NCBI RefSeq assembly: GCF_015533855.1
Contig: NZ_AP024154.1
Coordinates: 3,788,501 to 3,852,500 of the forward strand
Length of the DNA: 64,000 nt
Reading direction: 5' to 3'
Source: Echinicola sp. 20G
Lineage (GTDB): Bacteria > Bacteroidota > Bacteroidia > Cytophagales > Cyclobacteriaceae
Below are positions 28,101 through 40,915 of the stretch, one piece after another. The position numbers were made by a program, and so were the translations under genes. Each line of letters opens with the position of its first letter. Position 1 is the stretch's first letter. The notes beneath the pieces were generated by a model that worked only from the letters and a program-made list of their open reading frames with translations, was not told where the DNA came from and did not search any database.

Positions 28101-31100
28101 ACAGTTTCTGAATTAACTTACAACCAGGTTGGTAATGAGTTGAATTATACCATAACCGTCGAAAATACAGGTAACACCACTTTATTTGATCTATTAATTG
28201 TTGATCCTTTAACGGGCTTAAATGAGACAATTAGCAGCTTGTCTCCCGGAGGTAGTGAAGAATTCAATGAAACCTATGTGATCACCCAAGAGGATTTGGA
28301 TTTAGGAGCAGTAAATAATACAGTTACATTATCGGGTGAAGATTTTAATGGAATTCCGATAAATCGTGAAAGCTCAATTAGTGTTCCAGCTTCTCAAAAC
28401 CCTCAACTAACCGTCACTAAAACTCCAGACATCACTACGTTTGACCAGATAGGAGTACTTATAAATTATGTAATCACAGTATCTAATACAGGTAATATTA
28501 CCATCGAAAATATATCTGTAACCGATCCAAAGGCAAATAATGGCCCAACATATCAGTCTGGAGATGTCAACAGCAATAACATTATGGAAGTTGGCGAAAC
28601 TTGGACTTATTCTGCAGATTATACCACTATTCAGGAAGATATAGATAATGGAGGCTTCACCAACACAGTTACTGCGACTGGAGATCCAGCGGGTGGAAAC
28701 TTGTCCAATGGTATAGCTTCAGCAACGGTTAATGCGGTTCAGAATCCTGACTGGACCATGTCCAAAACCAGTACCAATAGTCCTAATAGTTATAGTAATG
28801 TAGGGGATCAGCTTAGCTATGAAATAAGCTTAGAAAATACAGGGAATGTTTCAATCCGCAGCATTGTAATTACTGATGATGGTGCTGATAATTCTCCTGT
28901 CTTAACTTCCGGAGATAGTGACAACGATAATGAGCTGGATGTAGGAGAGATATGGCTTTTAGAAGCCATCCATACAGTAACCCAAGCGGATTTGGATGCG
29001 GGTAGTTATGTAAATGTGGCCATGGCATCAGGAGTTCCTGCCGGAGGAAGTTTGGAAAATATCAGTGATGATGAAACCGTCAATGCTATCCAGATCCCCG
29101 CATGGACACTTACCAAAAACAGCACCACTGAACCAAATTCTTTTAACAGTCCAGATGATAAGCTGAACTTTGAAATACTACTAGAAAATACAGGAAATAT
29201 AAGTATCTCGGAAGTGACTTTGTCTGATCCTTTGGTTAGTGAAGGGCCTACTTACAGAGGTGGGGATAGTGATTTGGATGGCGTGCTTGATGTTGGCGAA
29301 ATTTGGACTTACACCGCTAAATATACTACAAGCCAGACAGATGTGGATCAAGGTGAGTTCCTCAATACTGCTACAGTCACTGGAACCCCAGCCGGAGGTG
29401 ATTTGGCGCCAGCAGTAGGAGAAGTAGTTGTGCCGGCCATTGAATCTCCTGCCTTGTCCATTACAAAAACAGTGGAACAATCTGGGTTTACAGAGCCTGG
29501 AGATATATTGAATTATACCATTACTGTAACCAATACCGGTAACCAAACCATTTCCAATCTTACCGTCAGTGATCCTTTGACAGGTTTAGAAGATGTTCTT
29601 TTAAGCTTGGCTCCAGGACAATCAAAAGTGTATAACGAAGTTTATACGGTTACACAAAATGATTTGGATATAGGTACAATTGAAAATACAGCCACAGCAA
29701 TCGGGTTTGATCCGAATGATAACGAAATCTCAGATGAAGATTCAGAAATTATTAATGGCTCCCAGTCTCCATCTATTGATATCTTAAAAAGCGTTTCTGA
29801 AAGTGGATATATCCGGGCAGGTGATTTGGTACTTTATAGGATATCCGTTGCCAATACTGGTAATGTGACCCTTTTTGATGTCAGGATTACAGACCCAATG
29901 ATTAATCTCGATATTACATTAGATGAACTGGCCCCTGGTGAGACCGAAAGATTTAATGACTTTTATGCTATAAGGCAAGAGGATGTAGATAGAGGTGAAT
30001 TGGCTAATGTAGCCACTGTAACAGCCACAGATATCAACGGTGGTACATTAACTGATAGTGATGATGAGCTATTGATAGGTACTCAGGTTCCAGGAATGAC
30101 AGCTTCCAAAGCAACCACAATAGATACGTACGATTCAGTTGGGGATATTATTAATTATACCATTTCTATTACTAATGCTGGAAATGTTACTTTGTTTAAT
30201 GTACTGGTAGAAGACCCAAATGCAGAAATAACAAGCACAAACCCAGTGCCTAGCATTTCTCCAAGAGAAGTAGTTGTCCTTGATGCTATTCATGTGGTAA
30301 CCCAAGCAGACATAGATGCTGGAAAATATATAAATCGTGCAACTTCCAATGGTTTTGACCCCATGGATGTTCCCATTGGTGCAACAACCAACCAAGTAAC
30401 GGTTCCAGCTACTCAAAACCCATCGATCAGCATTAGCAAATCTACATCAACAGCAGACTATGATGAAGTTGGTGACATCATCAGTTATACCATAGAAGTT
30501 GAAAATACAGGGAATGTTACTTTGACAGATATCCAAGTATCTGATCCAAAAGCTGAGTTTATTTCCCCAACAGAAATCCCTGTCCTGGCGCCGGGTGAAT
30601 CTGTCGTTTTAGATGCGCAGCATGTGGTAACTCAAGCAGATATAGATGCTGCTGAATATGCAAATGTTTCCCATGTAACGAGCAAAGACCCCAATAATGC
30701 GAATGTCAATGATGACTCTAATCAGGTAATTGTTCCTGCCATCCAAAGCCCTTCAATGGAAGTGGTTAAGTCCAGTGACCTCAGTACCTATAGTGAAGTT
30801 GGGGAAGTAATTCCATACGAAATTACAGTTCAAAATACAGGGAATGTAACTTTATACAATATCACTATTTCTGATCCAAAAGCGGAAGTCCTAAGTGGTA
30901 GCCCAATATCGGTTTTAGTGCCGGGAGAGTCAGCAGAAATCACTGCCCAACATATCGTTACCCAAGCTGATTTGGATGCTGGAAAATACACCAATCAAGC
31001 CACAGCTTCAGGTTCGGATCCGTTACAAAATGCTGTTGTGGAGGTATCGAATGAAGTAGAGTTGACTGCTGTTCAAACCCCTTCCTTTATAATTAGTAAA

Positions 31101-34100
31101 TCTACTTCCACGCCGACTTATTCCGCTGTAGGAGATATAGCCCTTTATGAACTCAAAGTAGAAAATACGGGTAATGTGACCTTGTCAAATATCATTGTCA
31201 CAGATCCGAAAGCTGAAATTACCAGTGGAAGTCCCATTCCTACATTGGCACCTGGCAAAGTTGCCAACGTGGCTGCTGAGCATTTAATCACCCAAGCCGA
31301 TATAGACGCAGGAAGCTATACTAATATTGCCTTAGCTTCTGGAATTGATGTCAATGGAGAAAGGCTATCTACCAATTCAAATCAAGTAACCATTACTGCG
31401 ATTCAATCACCTGCAATTGAGATCACCAAAACTGCTGATCCAACTAGTTATGAAGAAGTCGGTGAGGAGATTAATTACACAATTATTGTGACCAATACGG
31501 GTAATGTAACCTTGACAAATGTCCAAGTAACGGATCCTTTAACTGGACTGAATGAGTCAATTGGCACATTGGCACCTGGTGCAGAAAAACCTTATGAAAC
31601 CCAAATCAGCATCACCCAAGAAGAGCTGGACTTTGGTAGTGTTATTAACACCGCTTCAACCAGCGGCTTTGATCCTAATGGAGCTGAAGTAAGTGATGAA
31701 GATGATGAAACAATAACAGCAGTTCAGGATCCTTCTTTAACCCTCACTAAAGTTGGAGATAAAACAAGCGTTTCGGAGGCTGGAGAAGTAATTAACTATA
31801 CGTTGACAATTACAAATGATGGAAATCTTACGGTATCCAATGTGAGTATAAAAGACCCTTTGACTGGCTTGGATGAACTACTTCCAACCATGACTCCAGG
31901 TCAAACTGAGGTATTTAACGCCAGCTATCAAGTCACCCAAGCCGATATTGATAGGGGATCAATTCCTAACACAGCCACTGTCAATGGACTTGCGGCTAAC
32001 GGAGATTTGGTCAATGACAGTGATGATTACGAAGTGCTGGCTGATCAACTTAAGTCATTGGAGATTAGTAAGCGAAGCAATGCATTTACTTACAGTATGG
32101 AAGATGAAGTACTGGAGTATCAAATAGTGGTAGGAAACACTGGAAATGTAACGCTGACCAATGTTTCGATATCCGATGCCCAATTAGGATATGAGCAACC
32201 TGTAGGAACCTTAATGCCTGGGCAAACTGCTGTATTCACCGTTAGTTATTCCATCACCCAATCCGATTTGGACAATGGAAGCTTTGTAAATACGGCAAAT
32301 GTCACCGGCCAGGCACCAGATGGAGAAACTTTAACAGATGAAGATTCATTTACTACCAGGGCTCTTCAGGCTGGAGCAATTATGGTAGAAAAATCTGCTA
32401 CGCCTAGGTTCTTTAACAATGCAGGTGATCAGATCACTTATTCGATAAGGGTTACCAATAAAGGTAATGTAACGCTATCCAATATTATAGTAACGGATCC
32501 ATTGACAGGAATGAATGAGACCATTCCAAGCTTATCACCTGGTGAAGAACAAATCTTAAATACCATTTATGAGGTTACCCAAGAAAATGTTGATAGCAGG
32601 TCAGTACTTAATAGGGCTACAGCCATTGGCAGCACTCCAATGGGAAGTGAAGTAAGTGACTTTGATGAGTTCAGAATTTATTCATACGGTACTCCTGGAA
32701 TTGAAATCACCAAATCAGCCACGCCAGTGACTTTTGACCAAGCAGGAGATGTGATTGAATATGTATTGGAGGTTGAGAATATTGGAAACCTAACCTTGGA
32801 GAACGTAGTGGTTTCTGATCCACTTACCGGGTTAAATGAAACCATAGCTACATTAGAGCCAGGCCAAGTTGAAGTATTCAATACCTCTTATGAAACTACA
32901 CAGGAAAACATTGACCAAGGAGAGTTAGCAAATACTGCCTCAGTATCTGCAACAGCTCCAAGTGGCAATGAAGTAACAGATTCAGATAGGGCAGTGGTAA
33001 TTCCAATTCGATCTGCCAGTATGGAACTGGTTAAGACCGCCGATCCAAGTTTGGTTAGTGAGGCAGGGGCTACTATTTTATATTTCTTTGAATTGACCAA
33101 TACAGGAAATGTCACCTTGACCAATGTCCAAATTGTAGATGAAAAAATTGATTTTGATCAACAAGTAGGCACATTGGCACCTGGACAGTCCGTAAATTAC
33201 TCCGCGTCCTATGAAGCTACCCAAGAAGATATAGATGCTGGGGTTATCATTAATACAGCTCAAGCTAATGCGCAGGACCCATCTGGAGAAGGCCTAAGTG
33301 TCGAAGATCAAGCAACCGTTCTGGTAAGAAGATCTGGCAACATAAGTGTCACAAAAGTTGCTGATGTCAATACAGTGACTTCAGCAGGTGAAATTATTCA
33401 TTACAACATTGAGGTTACTAACTCTGGAAATGTCACCTTGACCAATGTTCAAATAACAGACCCATTGACTGGAATGGATGAAAACATTGGTAGCTTGACC
33501 CCAGGAGAAAGCCAGCCTTTTGAAACCAGTTATAATGTCAGTCAAGCAGATATTGATGCTGGTGAAATTCCGAATACAGTTGTTGCACAAGGAATCACAC
33601 CGGCAGATAGAACCGTAATTACCGAAGCTGAGGAGTTGGTTACCGCACTGAAATTAGGTAGCATCCAAATTGAGAAATCAACAGAGTTACCTTCTTATAG
33701 TCTTGTTGGAACAGAAATTCCATATACCATCACGGTTACCAATAATGGAAATGTAAGCCTTACGGAGGTAATGGTAAATGATCCATTGACAGGTATGGTA
33801 CAATCCATTGAAATCTTGGTGCCTGGTGAAAGCCAGTCTTTTGCAACAAGCTATACCACCACCCAACTAGATCTGGACAATGGCCAAGTAAGGAATATAG
33901 CCACCGCAAGAGGAAGGACTCCTCAAGGTGTTTTGAAAGTTGATGCAGCTGTGGTAGAGGTACCAGCAGAACAAATGCCTGCACTTGACCTAGTGAAAAC
34001 AGCCGATGTAAGCAGTTTCTCTGAAGTAGGTGACGAAATCAACTATACACTTGTTGTAACCAATACGGGTAATGTAACCTTAAATAATGGAACGATCTCT

Positions 34101-37100
34101 GATCCTTTAACTGGCCTGAATTTAAGTGGAGGTACATTGGCTCCAGGCGATAGTAAAACATTTGAAACTCAATATGTCATCACACAAGAGGATATAGATA
34201 ATGGGCTTGTGAGCAATGTGGCGACCACTAGTGGTAAGTCTCCATTGGGTGTGACCGTAACAGATCAGGCTGAGTTAGTAATAAATGCCAATCAAAGTCC
34301 ATCCATATCACTTATAAAAACTTCAAGCATTAGCACTTTTGATGAGGTGGGGGTAAGAATCACCTATCAATTGACAGTGACCAATACCGGTAATGTAACT
34401 TTAACTGATGTTCAAGTTACAGATCCATTAACTGGGATGGAGGTGAGTGTCGGCAATTTGTCTCCTGATGAGGAAAAAGATTTCACGACAAACTATTTGA
34501 CTACACAATCAGATTTGGACGTTGGTGCTGTGATAAATGATGCAGTTTCTACAGGCTTGGATCCGTTAGGTGAGATGGTAAGTGATACGGCTCAAGTGAC
34601 AGTTTCTGCAATTCAAGAAGCTTCCATAACACTCGAAAAAGCAGCTGATAGATCCAACTACGAAGTGCTCGGGGAAGTGATCAGTTACACCCTTGTGGTA
34701 ACCAATACGGGAAATGTTACTATGACCGATGTTCAGGTTTCAGATCCATTGACAGGAATGAATGAAAATATCGGAGATATGGCTCCTGGAGATGTAGAGG
34801 AATTTACATCAACCTACACAATAAGTCAGGTGGATTTGGATCAAGGAAATGTGACCAATACAGCTACTGCAGTTGGGGTAGACCCTGAAGGGGCCTCAAT
34901 ATCAGATAGTGATTTTGTGGAAATAAACGCAATTCAAGAACCATCAATAAGTCTGGAAAAATCCACTGAGGCTACTACTTATGATTCAGTCGATGAAGTG
35001 ATTTTCTATACCTTACTAGTTACCAATACCGGTAACGTAAGCTTGGAAGAAGTAACTGTAAGGGATCCGCTAACGGGTTATGTAGAGAATGTTGGAACTT
35101 TGGTTCCTGGAGAAAGTAGGACGCTTACCACAACTTATACAGTCACTCAAGCTGACTTGGATAAAGGTTTGATTACCAATAGGGCCACTGTAGTTGGAGT
35201 TGATCCGATCGATCAGAGAGTGAGTGATGAAGCTGCAGTAAGCATTGAGGCCAATCAGTTGATTGAGATTGGATTGGACAAAAAGGCCAGTCCTAAGACT
35301 TACTCCCAAGTTGGACAAGAGATCACCTATACCTTAACCGTGACTAATGAAGGTAATGTGACCTTGAAAAATGTATTGACTGAAGATCCATTGACTGACT
35401 TCAGTGAAGTAGTAGCTGAGTTGCTACCTGGACAGAGCGAAAGCTATGCTATTTCCTATTTGATTACCCAAGCTGATTTGGATCGTGGTCAATTGGATAA
35501 TGAGGCAATTACTTCTGGTGTAGGTCCTGAAGGAACAACCGTAGAGGACAGTGACACGGAGCAAATCTTTGCATTGCAAAGTCCAAGCCTTTCGGTCGAC
35601 AAAACAGCGAATCCAAAAACTTATGCATCACCTGGAGATGTCATCACCTACACCCTTGTGGTGACCAATACAGGCAATGTTAGTTTGAGGGCAGTGGATG
35701 TGGAAGATCCTTTGACGAATTTTGATCAAGTGATCAACTTGATGGCACCAGGAGTTTCTCAGACATTTACTGCAAGCTACACGGTGACTCAAGACGATAT
35801 TGACAATGGAAGCATAACAAATACAGTTTCGGCATCTGGTATTTCCCCAAGCAATGAAAGCGTGACAGCAGAGGATAATGCCAAGGTTGTGGCTTTACAG
35901 GCCGGATCGATTGAGATAGAAAAAACTGCCAATCCTAAGATTTTTGAATTTGCAGGAGAGGTAGTTAACTATACCATCACCATTACCAATACAGGTAACC
36001 TTACCTTGACCGATTTAGAAGTCATAGATGATAAGGTTGGGTTTGCTGAGAACCTTACAGTATTAGTACCTGGAGAAAGTGAAACATATACCTTGGACTA
36101 TACATTGACTCAAGAGGATATAGATGGTTTGATTTTAATCAATACCGCTTCTGTAACAGCTACCACACCTGATGGTGAAACTGTCACAGATACCGATAAA
36201 GCAGCTGTAGGAGCAAGAGGGGAAGGCGCCATCGAAGTGAAAAAGACATCTGATCCTAAGCTATATAATGAGCCAGGTGATATCATTACCTACACTTTGG
36301 AAGTGGAAAATATTGGGAACGTGACCTTGTCCGATGTGGTTTTACAAGATCCATTGACCGGATTTGTCCAAAATATAACTGAGCTTCTTCCTGATGAAAT
36401 ACAGACTTTCACCATCGACTATATAGTGACTCAAGATGATATTGACAATGGTTTGATCACCAATACTGCTACAGCAGAAGGAACCACTCCAGTGGGTAAA
36501 CTGGTAAGTAGTGATGATAGTGCCGTAGCAATAGCACTAAGGTCTGGAAGTATAGAATTGGTGAAATCAGCTGACGTGGATGTGTATGATGAAGCAGGTG
36601 ATGAAGTCAATTATACGTTGGTGATCACCAATACTGGAAATGTCACCTTGACCAATATTCAAATAACAGATCCATTGACGGGATTTGACCAAAGCATTCC
36701 GAGCATGGCTCCTGGACAACAGGAAACCTACAATGTTATTTACACGGTCACTCAGGACGATGTGGATTGGGGAAGCATCAGGAATGTCGCTAATGCGACT
36801 GGTACGACCCCCGCAGGAAATGCAGTCAATGATAGTGATGAAGTCCGAATTAGAGCACTGAGAGCTTCCAATGTGGATTTGGAAAAAACGGCAACTCCAA
36901 AAGTTTACTCTAGCCCAGGGGAAATCATAACCTATACTGTCAAGGTGTTCAATACCGGAAATACAACTTTGAGCAATTTGACCGTAGGCGATCCTTTGAC
37001 GGCTTTGTTGGAAAATATTTCAAGTATTGTTCCAGGAGATTCTGTTGAATTTACCACCAGTTATACAGTCACTCAAGCTGATATTGATCAAGATGAAATT

Positions 37101-40100
37101 ATCAATACAGCGGCTGTGAGGGGATTTGATCCAAATAGAATTACCGTTGCTGCAGAAGATGATGCGAGGGTTGTTGCACTGAGGTTGGGAAGACTTCAAG
37201 TGGTTAAGGAAAACCTCACCGAAAATTATAATGCAGTTGGGAATTTGATTAACTACACTGTTGATGTTTCTAATATAGGCAATGCCACATTAGTGGATGT
37301 AAAAGTAACGGACCCATTGACAGGAATGGTTGAAAACATCACTCAGCTAAGTCCAGGAGAGACAGTGTCATTTACCACGAGCTATTCCGTTACCCAGGTT
37401 GATTTAGATGCTGGTGAGGTGAGCAATACAGCTTCAGCAATCGGTTTGAGTCCAAGTGGAAGGGAAGTGGAAGCCTCCGATGATGCGTTGGTGCCAGCTG
37501 TAGAACAAGGTGCTGTTGCCATTACCAAGACGCCAGATGTTTTATCTTATAGTGCTGTAGGGGAAATTGTCAATTATACTTTAACGGCTACCAATATTGG
37601 AAATGTAACGCTTTCCAATACGCGTGTCATTGATCCATTAACCGGCTTTGACCAAGCACTTGGAAAGCTTGCTCCTGGTGAGTCCAGAAATTTGACGACC
37701 AGTTATACCATTAGCCAATCAGATTTGAATAGGGGGATGGTTACCAATATGGCTAGCATTAGCGCAGTTACTCCGTCTGGAAAAGTCGTAAAAGATGAAG
37801 CAAGCGCTGCGGTAAGTGGTGTACAGGAGCCTGCCATTAGCCTGACCAAGTTGTCCAATAAATCGACAGTTTCAGAAGCTGGTGAATTGATTACCTATAG
37901 CTTAACAGTTACCAATACAGGAAATGTAAGCTTACATTCCTTAGCTTTGGTGGATCCGTTGACCGGACTTAGTGAAACGGCTACAACTTTTGCTCCTGGT
38001 CAAACTGCTACTTTGGAAAGCAGTTATGAGGTCACCCAAGCAGATATAGACGCTGGACTTATCATAAACAACGCTTCCGTGCGAGGGCTCTCTCCAATGG
38101 ATGTTTTAGTGGAGGATAATGCTAGTGTGGAGGTAACAGTTCTTCAGGAGCCAAGTATTGAATTGGAAAAAACAGCCAATAAACCTTCTGTTTCACAAGC
38201 TGGTGAGATGATAAGCTATGACCTTACGGTCAACAACATGGGCAATGTTACTTTGACGAATGTTACCATTATTGATCCACTTACTGGACTGGAAGAAAAT
38301 ATCGGCGATTTGGCTCCTGGACAAAGCGAAACCGTTTCAAGTACTTATTCCGCAACACAAGTGGATATTGATGCAGGAGAAATAAATAATACGGCCAATG
38401 TGGAAGGAACTTCTCCTCAAGGCATTGCAGTAGAGGATAGTGCTTCTGCTCAAGTGTTGACAGAAAGGACTCCTAACATCCTCATAGAAAAAACAGCGAG
38501 CCAAACCAGCTACAGTGAGGTAGGGCAAGAGATTAGATATACCTTGACAGTGACCAATACTGGTAACGTAAGTTTGTCAGAGGTTTCAGTGACTGATCCA
38601 TTGACAGGTACAAATGAAGGAATGGGAAGTCTGTTGCCAGGCGAATCTGCTTCTGTAGAAACGAGTTATAGTATTGTGCAAAATGATCTGGATGCGGGCA
38701 ATGTGCTCAATACCGCAAGTACTAACGGAAGATCTCTTGATGGAATAGTGGTGGAAAGCGAGGATAGCCAAGAGATCTTTGCCATCCAGCAAGGAGAGAT
38801 CAGTTTGGAAAAAACAGCTGATCAAGAAAGTGTCAGCGAAGCTGGTGAAATCATCAATTACACTTTGGTAGTGACCAACACTGGGAATGTTACCTTGACA
38901 GATGTAACGATCTCAGACCCTATGGTCAATCTAAATCAAAACATCGGTACGATGACTCCAGGCCAATCACAGGAAATTTCTACCCAGTATATGGTTAGCA
39001 TTGAAGATGTTGCCAGTCAAACACCTATCATTAACCAGGCAGTGGCTACTGGTACGGATGTCAATGGCGAAATAGTGACCGATGATAGTGAAGCCCGCGT
39101 GACCATTCTTTGTTCTAGTAATACCTTGGTTACGGGCAGGGTTTATGTGGAAGAAAATAGTATGGCTTTGGAAAACATGCCTGTATTGTTGATTCCTGCG
39201 CAAAGCGATCGAGGAAGCGGTCAAATGGTGCTTACTGACGAAAATGGACAATACACCTTTGAAGGTATCCCAACAGGAAGCTATCAGTTGACTGTGTTTG
39301 ATAGGAATTTGAATAAAAATCAAGGGCTTTACGCTTTAGGTTCTAACAGTCAAACTATCAATGTGGAAGTATGTAATTACCAAACTATTGATTTTGCTTA
39401 TGCTCCATCTGAAATACCGATTATTCATGGTTATGCATGGTATGATCTGAATGGAGATGAAATCCAAAATGAATGGTTTGATGCCAACAACGATGGCCTT
39501 GTAACGAAAAATGCCATTGAACCGGGAGGAACTTTTAATGTAATTGAATGGGAGTGGTTTGATTTTAATGGTGACGACAGTTATGAAGGGATTGAAAATG
39601 ATGGCGAGCTTAATAAAGCGGGCTTTGGAAATGCTGCTGGATTGAATATCCAAATAGAAGGACCAAATGGTTACTTCAGAAAAACAGCCATTAATGAATA
39701 TGGATTCTGGAGACACTTCCTACAAAACACTGATCCTTATGGTGAATATACCATCACCCTGATTCCTGACAGCACATTTGCCCAAAATGGCATTACGCTA
39801 GCAGCTTCTGGTTTAGTGAAAATGCTGCCAAATAGCGGCTCCAGAATGACGGGTATTCAAGAAAATCTGGTTTGTGAATTTACCACAGAGCAAGTGCTCA
39901 CGCAGGTACTATCGGTTGATAATGTTCCAGACTTTGACTACGGCTTGACCTGTAGACTGGAAGAAGAGTTGATCATTGCCAATGATGATGATTTTGGAGA
40001 ATTCTTCTTGAGCTATGATGGTATCTTGGGTAATGTGCTTGAAAATGATTTGTTCGATGGATTACCTGCTTTACCGGAAGATGTGCTGATTGAATTTACA

Positions 40101-40910
40101 GATACAGATGGTTTGATCGGGTTCTTTGTTGCCGATAATGGTGATATCAATGTGCTTCCTGGTATCAATGAAGATAGAACGTATACGCTTCATTATGTGA
40201 TCAGGGAAAGAGGAGATGAAGATAATTTTGATGATGCCATTGTCACTTTCACTTTGGTAAATGATGAAGTGGATCTCGCAATCAGCAAGACATCCTTTGA
40301 TAAAGAGATTTACGAAGGAGATGAATTTGAGTACCAGATCATTGTGAACAATGTGCATGATACCGATGCGACCAATGTCACCATAGTGGATGTCATCCCA
40401 GATCAACTTACTTATCTCAGCTCAGAAATAGCTACTAATAGTGAACAAACTCTGGTCAATACCAATGTAATTGGCAATGAGGTGACTTGGGCAATGCCGT
40501 TACTGCCAATTGGCGGAGAGGTAATCATTACTGTTAAAGTCAAAGCTGGTGACCCCGCCAGTTTGGTCAATACAGCTATCGTCTCCGCATCGGAAGAAGA
40601 TGTAAATCCTGAAGATAATACCGCCACTGATGTCAACGAAGTTCGTCCATTCAGAATTCCAAATGTCATTACGCCTAATGGTGATAATGACAATGACACA
40701 TTTGAAGTGCTTGGCTTAGGTAAATTTGAAAGCAATAGAATTACGATATTCAATAGGTATGGAGACCACGTGTTTGAGAAAGAAGATTACCAAAATGATT
40801 GGAGCGCAGAAGGTCTGGTAGCCGGTACCTATTATTATATTTTATTGACCTATGATGCAGATGGTACTGAGCATGAGTTTAAGGGATGGATTCAAGTAAT
40901 CAAAGAGTAG
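22197..40910 (+). CDS. Giant 6,237-residue secreted repeat protein with type IX sorting domain
   Basis: Open from ATG 22197 to TAG 40910. Layout: signal peptide (~1-24); two DUF11 modules (~40-285); 49 tandem DUF7507/DUF11-like repeats (286-5638) with hallmark phrases [37 protein letters not shown] and NTATA; a carboxypeptidase-regulatory/SdrD-like module (~5639-5736); an SdrD-B-like module with DxNxD calcium-type loops (DLNGDE, DANNDG, DFNGDD; ~5740-5920); a cadherin-like module ([11 protein letters not shown]; ~5925-6025); another DUF11 module; and a type-B gliding/T9SS C-terminal domain ([29 protein letters not shown]; ~6150-6237). By family knowledge this predicts type IX export and surface attachment, giving a giant adhesin or stalk. 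I saw no cysteine in the repeat array. PorP/SprF follows 5 bases later. Confidence 0.93.
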   Translation: MVIRQSAILVLIAFFSLTDQIAYAKSYKDGSATAFTYHEAFVNDLIIDQTVNNNSPEVGSEIILTLSVNNNSEDPATGVVVSSPLPSGLSYVRDNGGGTYDSGSGEWGIGGLDPNQSISLEITAKVNASGNYQVNGSVSGDQIDLVPSNNSNSLTITPIPIADVSIGKTVSSMTPNIGDEVTFTIILDNMGPSAASAVQVEDQLPNGYSYVSSNASQGSYNSNTGIWNVGSISFNDQVTLNIKAIVLQPIGSINYNNTTSVVNQAEIDPVADNNTASISTEPVANPSWTISKSSNTPNYSSPGDEIIYDIRLENTGNVNISEVSLVDEQVDSGPNLTNGDSNGDNILNPGEIWVFRATYNVTQEDIDNGSFTNTVSARGSPLEGDLDEVTDQETVNASQNPSWILSKSSTSSPNEFDRPGDVLTYELIIENTGNVSISSLTLSDNQADEAPTYISGDEDNDGVLDVEESWTYSVSYTVTQEDVDNGSFTNNAAASGVAAGGTLSDATATETVNAVQLPAWTISKSSVTTPNSYTNVGDELIYSIDVENTGNVSIANVNISDPGASSGPEYSSGDINDNNVLDVGETWTYTAGYIVSQEDIDNGSYTNTVTASGDPSGGDLPDVNDTETIPANQEPSWTLSKSAITTGGYTDPGDVIEYEILVSNTGNVSISEVIIDDEEATNGAVYQSGDSDNDEVLDVGETWVYTASYEVTQEDIDAGSYTNTATASAVPAGGNIDDLTANETVNANQNPSWEISKTTGEVSYSELGQTLTYEITLTNRGNVSISNVVVSDPQATEGPTYLSGDVGVDEIMGPGETWTYSASHEVTNEDLDNGSFTNTVTATGDPAGGVLDETNDEITINAVQDPSFTVLKVADKNGYSEVGEVITYTIYLNNNGNVSLFDLRVTDPLTRLDDGIDVFYAGDTISFTTTHTVTQEDIDNGSIENVASISATDPEGNELTSSDDEIINASQTPKLTISKSSAQTEYDAVNEELVYTILVENTGNITIENPVVNDPQASTGPTYQSGDSDSDGILDVGEIWTYTATYLVTQEDIDNGSFTNTATASGDPVSGTLREESASEMVNGIQLPEWTIQKTNTNTPNSFSQAGDELTYDIVITNTGNVSINNVDVFDPTATTGPIYQSGDVDGDEVLDVGESWVYLVTYTVTQANVDAGSYSNTASANGNSIGGTLPEVSDEETVVAEQVPAWTLTKTANKDTYQEVGETITYSIEVENTGNVSISNPVVDDPQASSGPTYQSGDTDSDGQIDPGEIWVYQASYVVSQEDIINGSFTNTATASGTPSGGDLTDASDEITVNAIQVSELSLDKSVSQATYSEDGVVLEYTIVVSNSGNMPVSDINVSDPLLGIDESIDSLDPGDSQTFTGSYTITQEDLDNGSITNVATVSGEDIEGASVDDTDEATSTAIQNPSISIEKELSDEGFSEEGDQLNYTITVTNTGNVTLSNVQVTDPLTGLDQNIPSLEPGESVDINTTYTVTQEDVDNGVVTNTASVIGQDPNGADVSDTDDETINGAQTGDLDVKKTVEESGFYEAGDELHYTLTLTNNGNVDVTDITLTDPLTGLTETIDLLEPGESLTFSTTYTVTQEDVDNGMVLNTVNVTGTDPDGNTVTDTDDIALNGSQNPELTVNKTSVESEYNSAGDVITYQIVITNTGNVTITDIVVTDPLTGANETIPELAPGESYTINTDYTVTADDVSNGNIANVATATGQDPNGNDVSDGDANNISISGTDRYEIRILKDVQEFGYSEAGQILNYTIVVRNRGTVLLENILVTDPLTGLNETIPSLTPGQAETFNETYTVTQLDVDNGIINNTATAATNTPVTLSESVDESIVGAQTPAIKLRKTVEESGYELPGEVLTYNVEVENTGNVTLSTVNVTDPLTGSDETLASLAPDEVQTFTFNYTVTQEDVDRGYVENIASVTSTAPKGEIIEDGDTVRLSGAQNTKLSLIKTVSELTYNQVGNELNYTITVENTGNTTLFDLLIVDPLTGLNETISSLSPGGSEEFNETYVITQEDLDLGAVNNTVTLSGEDFNGIPINRESSISVPASQNPQLTVTKTPDITTFDQIGVLINYVITVSNTGNITIENISVTDPKANNGPTYQSGDVNSNNIMEVGETWTYSADYTTIQEDIDNGGFTNTVTATGDPAGGNLSNGIASATVNAVQNPDWTMSKTSTNSPNSYSNVGDQLSYEISLENTGNVSIRSIVITDDGADNSPVLTSGDSDNDNELDVGEIWLLEAIHTVTQADLDAGSYVNVAMASGVPAGGSLENISDDETVNAIQIPAWTLTKNSTTEPNSFNSPDDKLNFEILLENTGNISISEVTLSDPLVSEGPTYRGGDSDLDGVLDVGEIWTYTAKYTTSQTDVDQGEFLNTATVTGTPAGGDLAPAVGEVVVPAIESPALSITKTVEQSGFTEPGDILNYTITVTNTGNQTISNLTVSDPLTGLEDVLLSLAPGQSKVYNEVYTVTQNDLDIGTIENTATAIGFDPNDNEISDEDSEIINGSQSPSIDILKSVSESGYIRAGDLVLYRISVANTGNVTLFDVRITDPMINLDITLDELAPGETERFNDFYAIRQEDVDRGELANVATVTATDINGGTLTDSDDELLIGTQVPGMTASKATTIDTYDSVGDIINYTISITNAGNVTLFNVLVEDPNAEITSTNPVPSISPREVVVLDAIHVVTQADIDAGKYINRATSNGFDPMDVPIGATTNQVTVPATQNPSISISKSTSTADYDEVGDIISYTIEVENTGNVTLTDIQVSDPKAEFISPTEIPVLAPGESVVLDAQHVVTQADIDAAEYANVSHVTSKDPNNANVNDDSNQVIVPAIQSPSMEVVKSSDLSTYSEVGEVIPYEITVQNTGNVTLYNITISDPKAEVLSGSPISVLVPGESAEITAQHIVTQADLDAGKYTNQATASGSDPLQNAVVEVSNEVELTAVQTPSFIISKSTSTPTYSAVGDIALYELKVENTGNVTLSNIIVTDPKAEITSGSPIPTLAPGKVANVAAEHLITQADIDAGSYTNIALASGIDVNGERLSTNSNQVTITAIQSPAIEITKTADPTSYEEVGEEINYTIIVTNTGNVTLTNVQVTDPLTGLNESIGTLAPGAEKPYETQISITQEELDFGSVINTASTSGFDPNGAEVSDEDDETITAVQDPSLTLTKVGDKTSVSEAGEVINYTLTITNDGNLTVSNVSIKDPLTGLDELLPTMTPGQTEVFNASYQVTQADIDRGSIPNTATVNGLAANGDLVNDSDDYEVLADQLKSLEISKRSNAFTYSMEDEVLEYQIVVGNTGNVTLTNVSISDAQLGYEQPVGTLMPGQTAVFTVSYSITQSDLDNGSFVNTANVTGQAPDGETLTDEDSFTTRALQAGAIMVEKSATPRFFNNAGDQITYSIRVTNKGNVTLSNIIVTDPLTGMNETIPSLSPGEEQILNTIYEVTQENVDSRSVLNRATAIGSTPMGSEVSDFDEFRIYSYGTPGIEITKSATPVTFDQAGDVIEYVLEVENIGNLTLENVVVSDPLTGLNETIATLEPGQVEVFNTSYETTQENIDQGELANTASVSATAPSGNEVTDSDRAVVIPIRSASMELVKTADPSLVSEAGATILYFFELTNTGNVTLTNVQIVDEKIDFDQQVGTLAPGQSVNYSASYEATQEDIDAGVIINTAQANAQDPSGEGLSVEDQATVLVRRSGNISVTKVADVNTVTSAGEIIHYNIEVTNSGNVTLTNVQITDPLTGMDENIGSLTPGESQPFETSYNVSQADIDAGEIPNTVVAQGITPADRTVITEAEELVTALKLGSIQIEKSTELPSYSLVGTEIPYTITVTNNGNVSLTEVMVNDPLTGMVQSIEILVPGESQSFATSYTTTQLDLDNGQVRNIATARGRTPQGVLKVDAAVVEVPAEQMPALDLVKTADVSSFSEVGDEINYTLVVTNTGNVTLNNGTISDPLTGLNLSGGTLAPGDSKTFETQYVITQEDIDNGLVSNVATTSGKSPLGVTVTDQAELVINANQSPSISLIKTSSISTFDEVGVRITYQLTVTNTGNVTLTDVQVTDPLTGMEVSVGNLSPDEEKDFTTNYLTTQSDLDVGAVINDAVSTGLDPLGEMVSDTAQVTVSAIQEASITLEKAADRSNYEVLGEVISYTLVVTNTGNVTMTDVQVSDPLTGMNENIGDMAPGDVEEFTSTYTISQVDLDQGNVTNTATAVGVDPEGASISDSDFVEINAIQEPSISLEKSTEATTYDSVDEVIFYTLLVTNTGNVSLEEVTVRDPLTGYVENVGTLVPGESRTLTTTYTVTQADLDKGLITNRATVVGVDPIDQRVSDEAAVSIEANQLIEIGLDKKASPKTYSQVGQEITYTLTVTNEGNVTLKNVLTEDPLTDFSEVVAELLPGQSESYAISYLITQADLDRGQLDNEAITSGVGPEGTTVEDSDTEQIFALQSPSLSVDKTANPKTYASPGDVITYTLVVTNTGNVSLRAVDVEDPLTNFDQVINLMAPGVSQTFTASYTVTQDDIDNGSITNTVSASGISPSNESVTAEDNAKVVALQAGSIEIEKTANPKIFEFAGEVVNYTITITNTGNLTLTDLEVIDDKVGFAENLTVLVPGESETYTLDYTLTQEDIDGLILINTASVTATTPDGETVTDTDKAAVGARGEGAIEVKKTSDPKLYNEPGDIITYTLEVENIGNVTLSDVVLQDPLTGFVQNITELLPDEIQTFTIDYIVTQDDIDNGLITNTATAEGTTPVGKLVSSDDSAVAIALRSGSIELVKSADVDVYDEAGDEVNYTLVITNTGNVTLTNIQITDPLTGFDQSIPSMAPGQQETYNVIYTVTQDDVDWGSIRNVANATGTTPAGNAVNDSDEVRIRALRASNVDLEKTATPKVYSSPGEIITYTVKVFNTGNTTLSNLTVGDPLTALLENISSIVPGDSVEFTTSYTVTQADIDQDEIINTAAVRGFDPNRITVAAEDDARVVALRLGRLQVVKENLTENYNAVGNLINYTVDVSNIGNATLVDVKVTDPLTGMVENITQLSPGETVSFTTSYSVTQVDLDAGEVSNTASAIGLSPSGREVEASDDALVPAVEQGAVAITKTPDVLSYSAVGEIVNYTLTATNIGNVTLSNTRVIDPLTGFDQALGKLAPGESRNLTTSYTISQSDLNRGMVTNMASISAVTPSGKVVKDEASAAVSGVQEPAISLTKLSNKSTVSEAGELITYSLTVTNTGNVSLHSLALVDPLTGLSETATTFAPGQTATLESSYEVTQADIDAGLIINNASVRGLSPMDVLVEDNASVEVTVLQEPSIELEKTANKPSVSQAGEMISYDLTVNNMGNVTLTNVTIIDPLTGLEENIGDLAPGQSETVSSTYSATQVDIDAGEINNTANVEGTSPQGIAVEDSASAQVLTERTPNILIEKTASQTSYSEVGQEIRYTLTVTNTGNVSLSEVSVTDPLTGTNEGMGSLLPGESASVETSYSIVQNDLDAGNVLNTASTNGRSLDGIVVESEDSQEIFAIQQGEISLEKTADQESVSEAGEIINYTLVVTNTGNVTLTDVTISDPMVNLNQNIGTMTPGQSQEISTQYMVSIEDVASQTPIINQAVATGTDVNGEIVTDDSEARVTILCSSNTLVTGRVYVEENSMALENMPVLLIPAQSDRGSGQMVLTDENGQYTFEGIPTGSYQLTVFDRNLNKNQGLYALGSNSQTINVEVCNYQTIDFAYAPSEIPIIHGYAWYDLNGDEIQNEWFDANNDGLVTKNAIEPGGTFNVIEWEWFDFNGDDSYEGIENDGELNKAGFGNAAGLNIQIEGPNGYFRKTAINEYGFWRHFLQNTDPYGEYTITLIPDSTFAQNGITLAASGLVKMLPNSGSRMTGIQENLVCEFTTEQVLTQVLSVDNVPDFDYGLTCRLEEELIIANDDDFGEFFLSYDGILGNVLENDLFDGLPALPEDVLIEFTDTDGLIGFFVADNGDINVLPGINEDRTYTLHYVIRERGDEDNFDDAIVTFTLVNDEVDLAISKTSFDKEIYEGDEFEYQIIVNNVHDTDATNVTIVDVIPDQLTYLSSEIATNSEQTLVNTNVIGNEVTWAMPLLPIGGEVIITVKVKAGDPASLVNTAIVSASEEDVNPEDNTATDVNEVRPFRIPNVITPNGDNDNDTFEVLGLGKFESNRITIFNRYGDHVFEKEDYQNDWSAEGLVAGTYYYILLTYDADGTEHEFKGWIQVIKE
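23052..39110 (+). repeat. Array of 49 tandem ~107-117-residue coding repeats
   Basis: Counted by hand from the translated protein. Most units are 107 residues (321 bases). Eleven units (numbers 1-5, 7-9, 17-19) are longer, 115-117 residues, because TDPLTGL...LxPGES is replaced by a loop of the kind [18 protein letters not shown]. Four units (22-25, 30090-31409) form a third class with SDPKAE. Units are diverged at DNA level, so the array is old rather than a recent slippage product, although clustering of classes shows block duplication. Confidence 0.85.
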
Positions 40911-40915
40911 AAATC

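Noticed and set aside
29181..35318. Minus-strand ORFs opposite the giant gene
   Set aside because: They are shadows of the plus-strand repeats and encode no coherent protein; repeat structure explains their openness.
23052..39110. Direct-repeat array as CRISPR or satellite DNA
   Set aside because: The repeats are coding, ~321-350 bases each, in one frame and diverged at DNA level; there are no constant short repeats with unique spacers.
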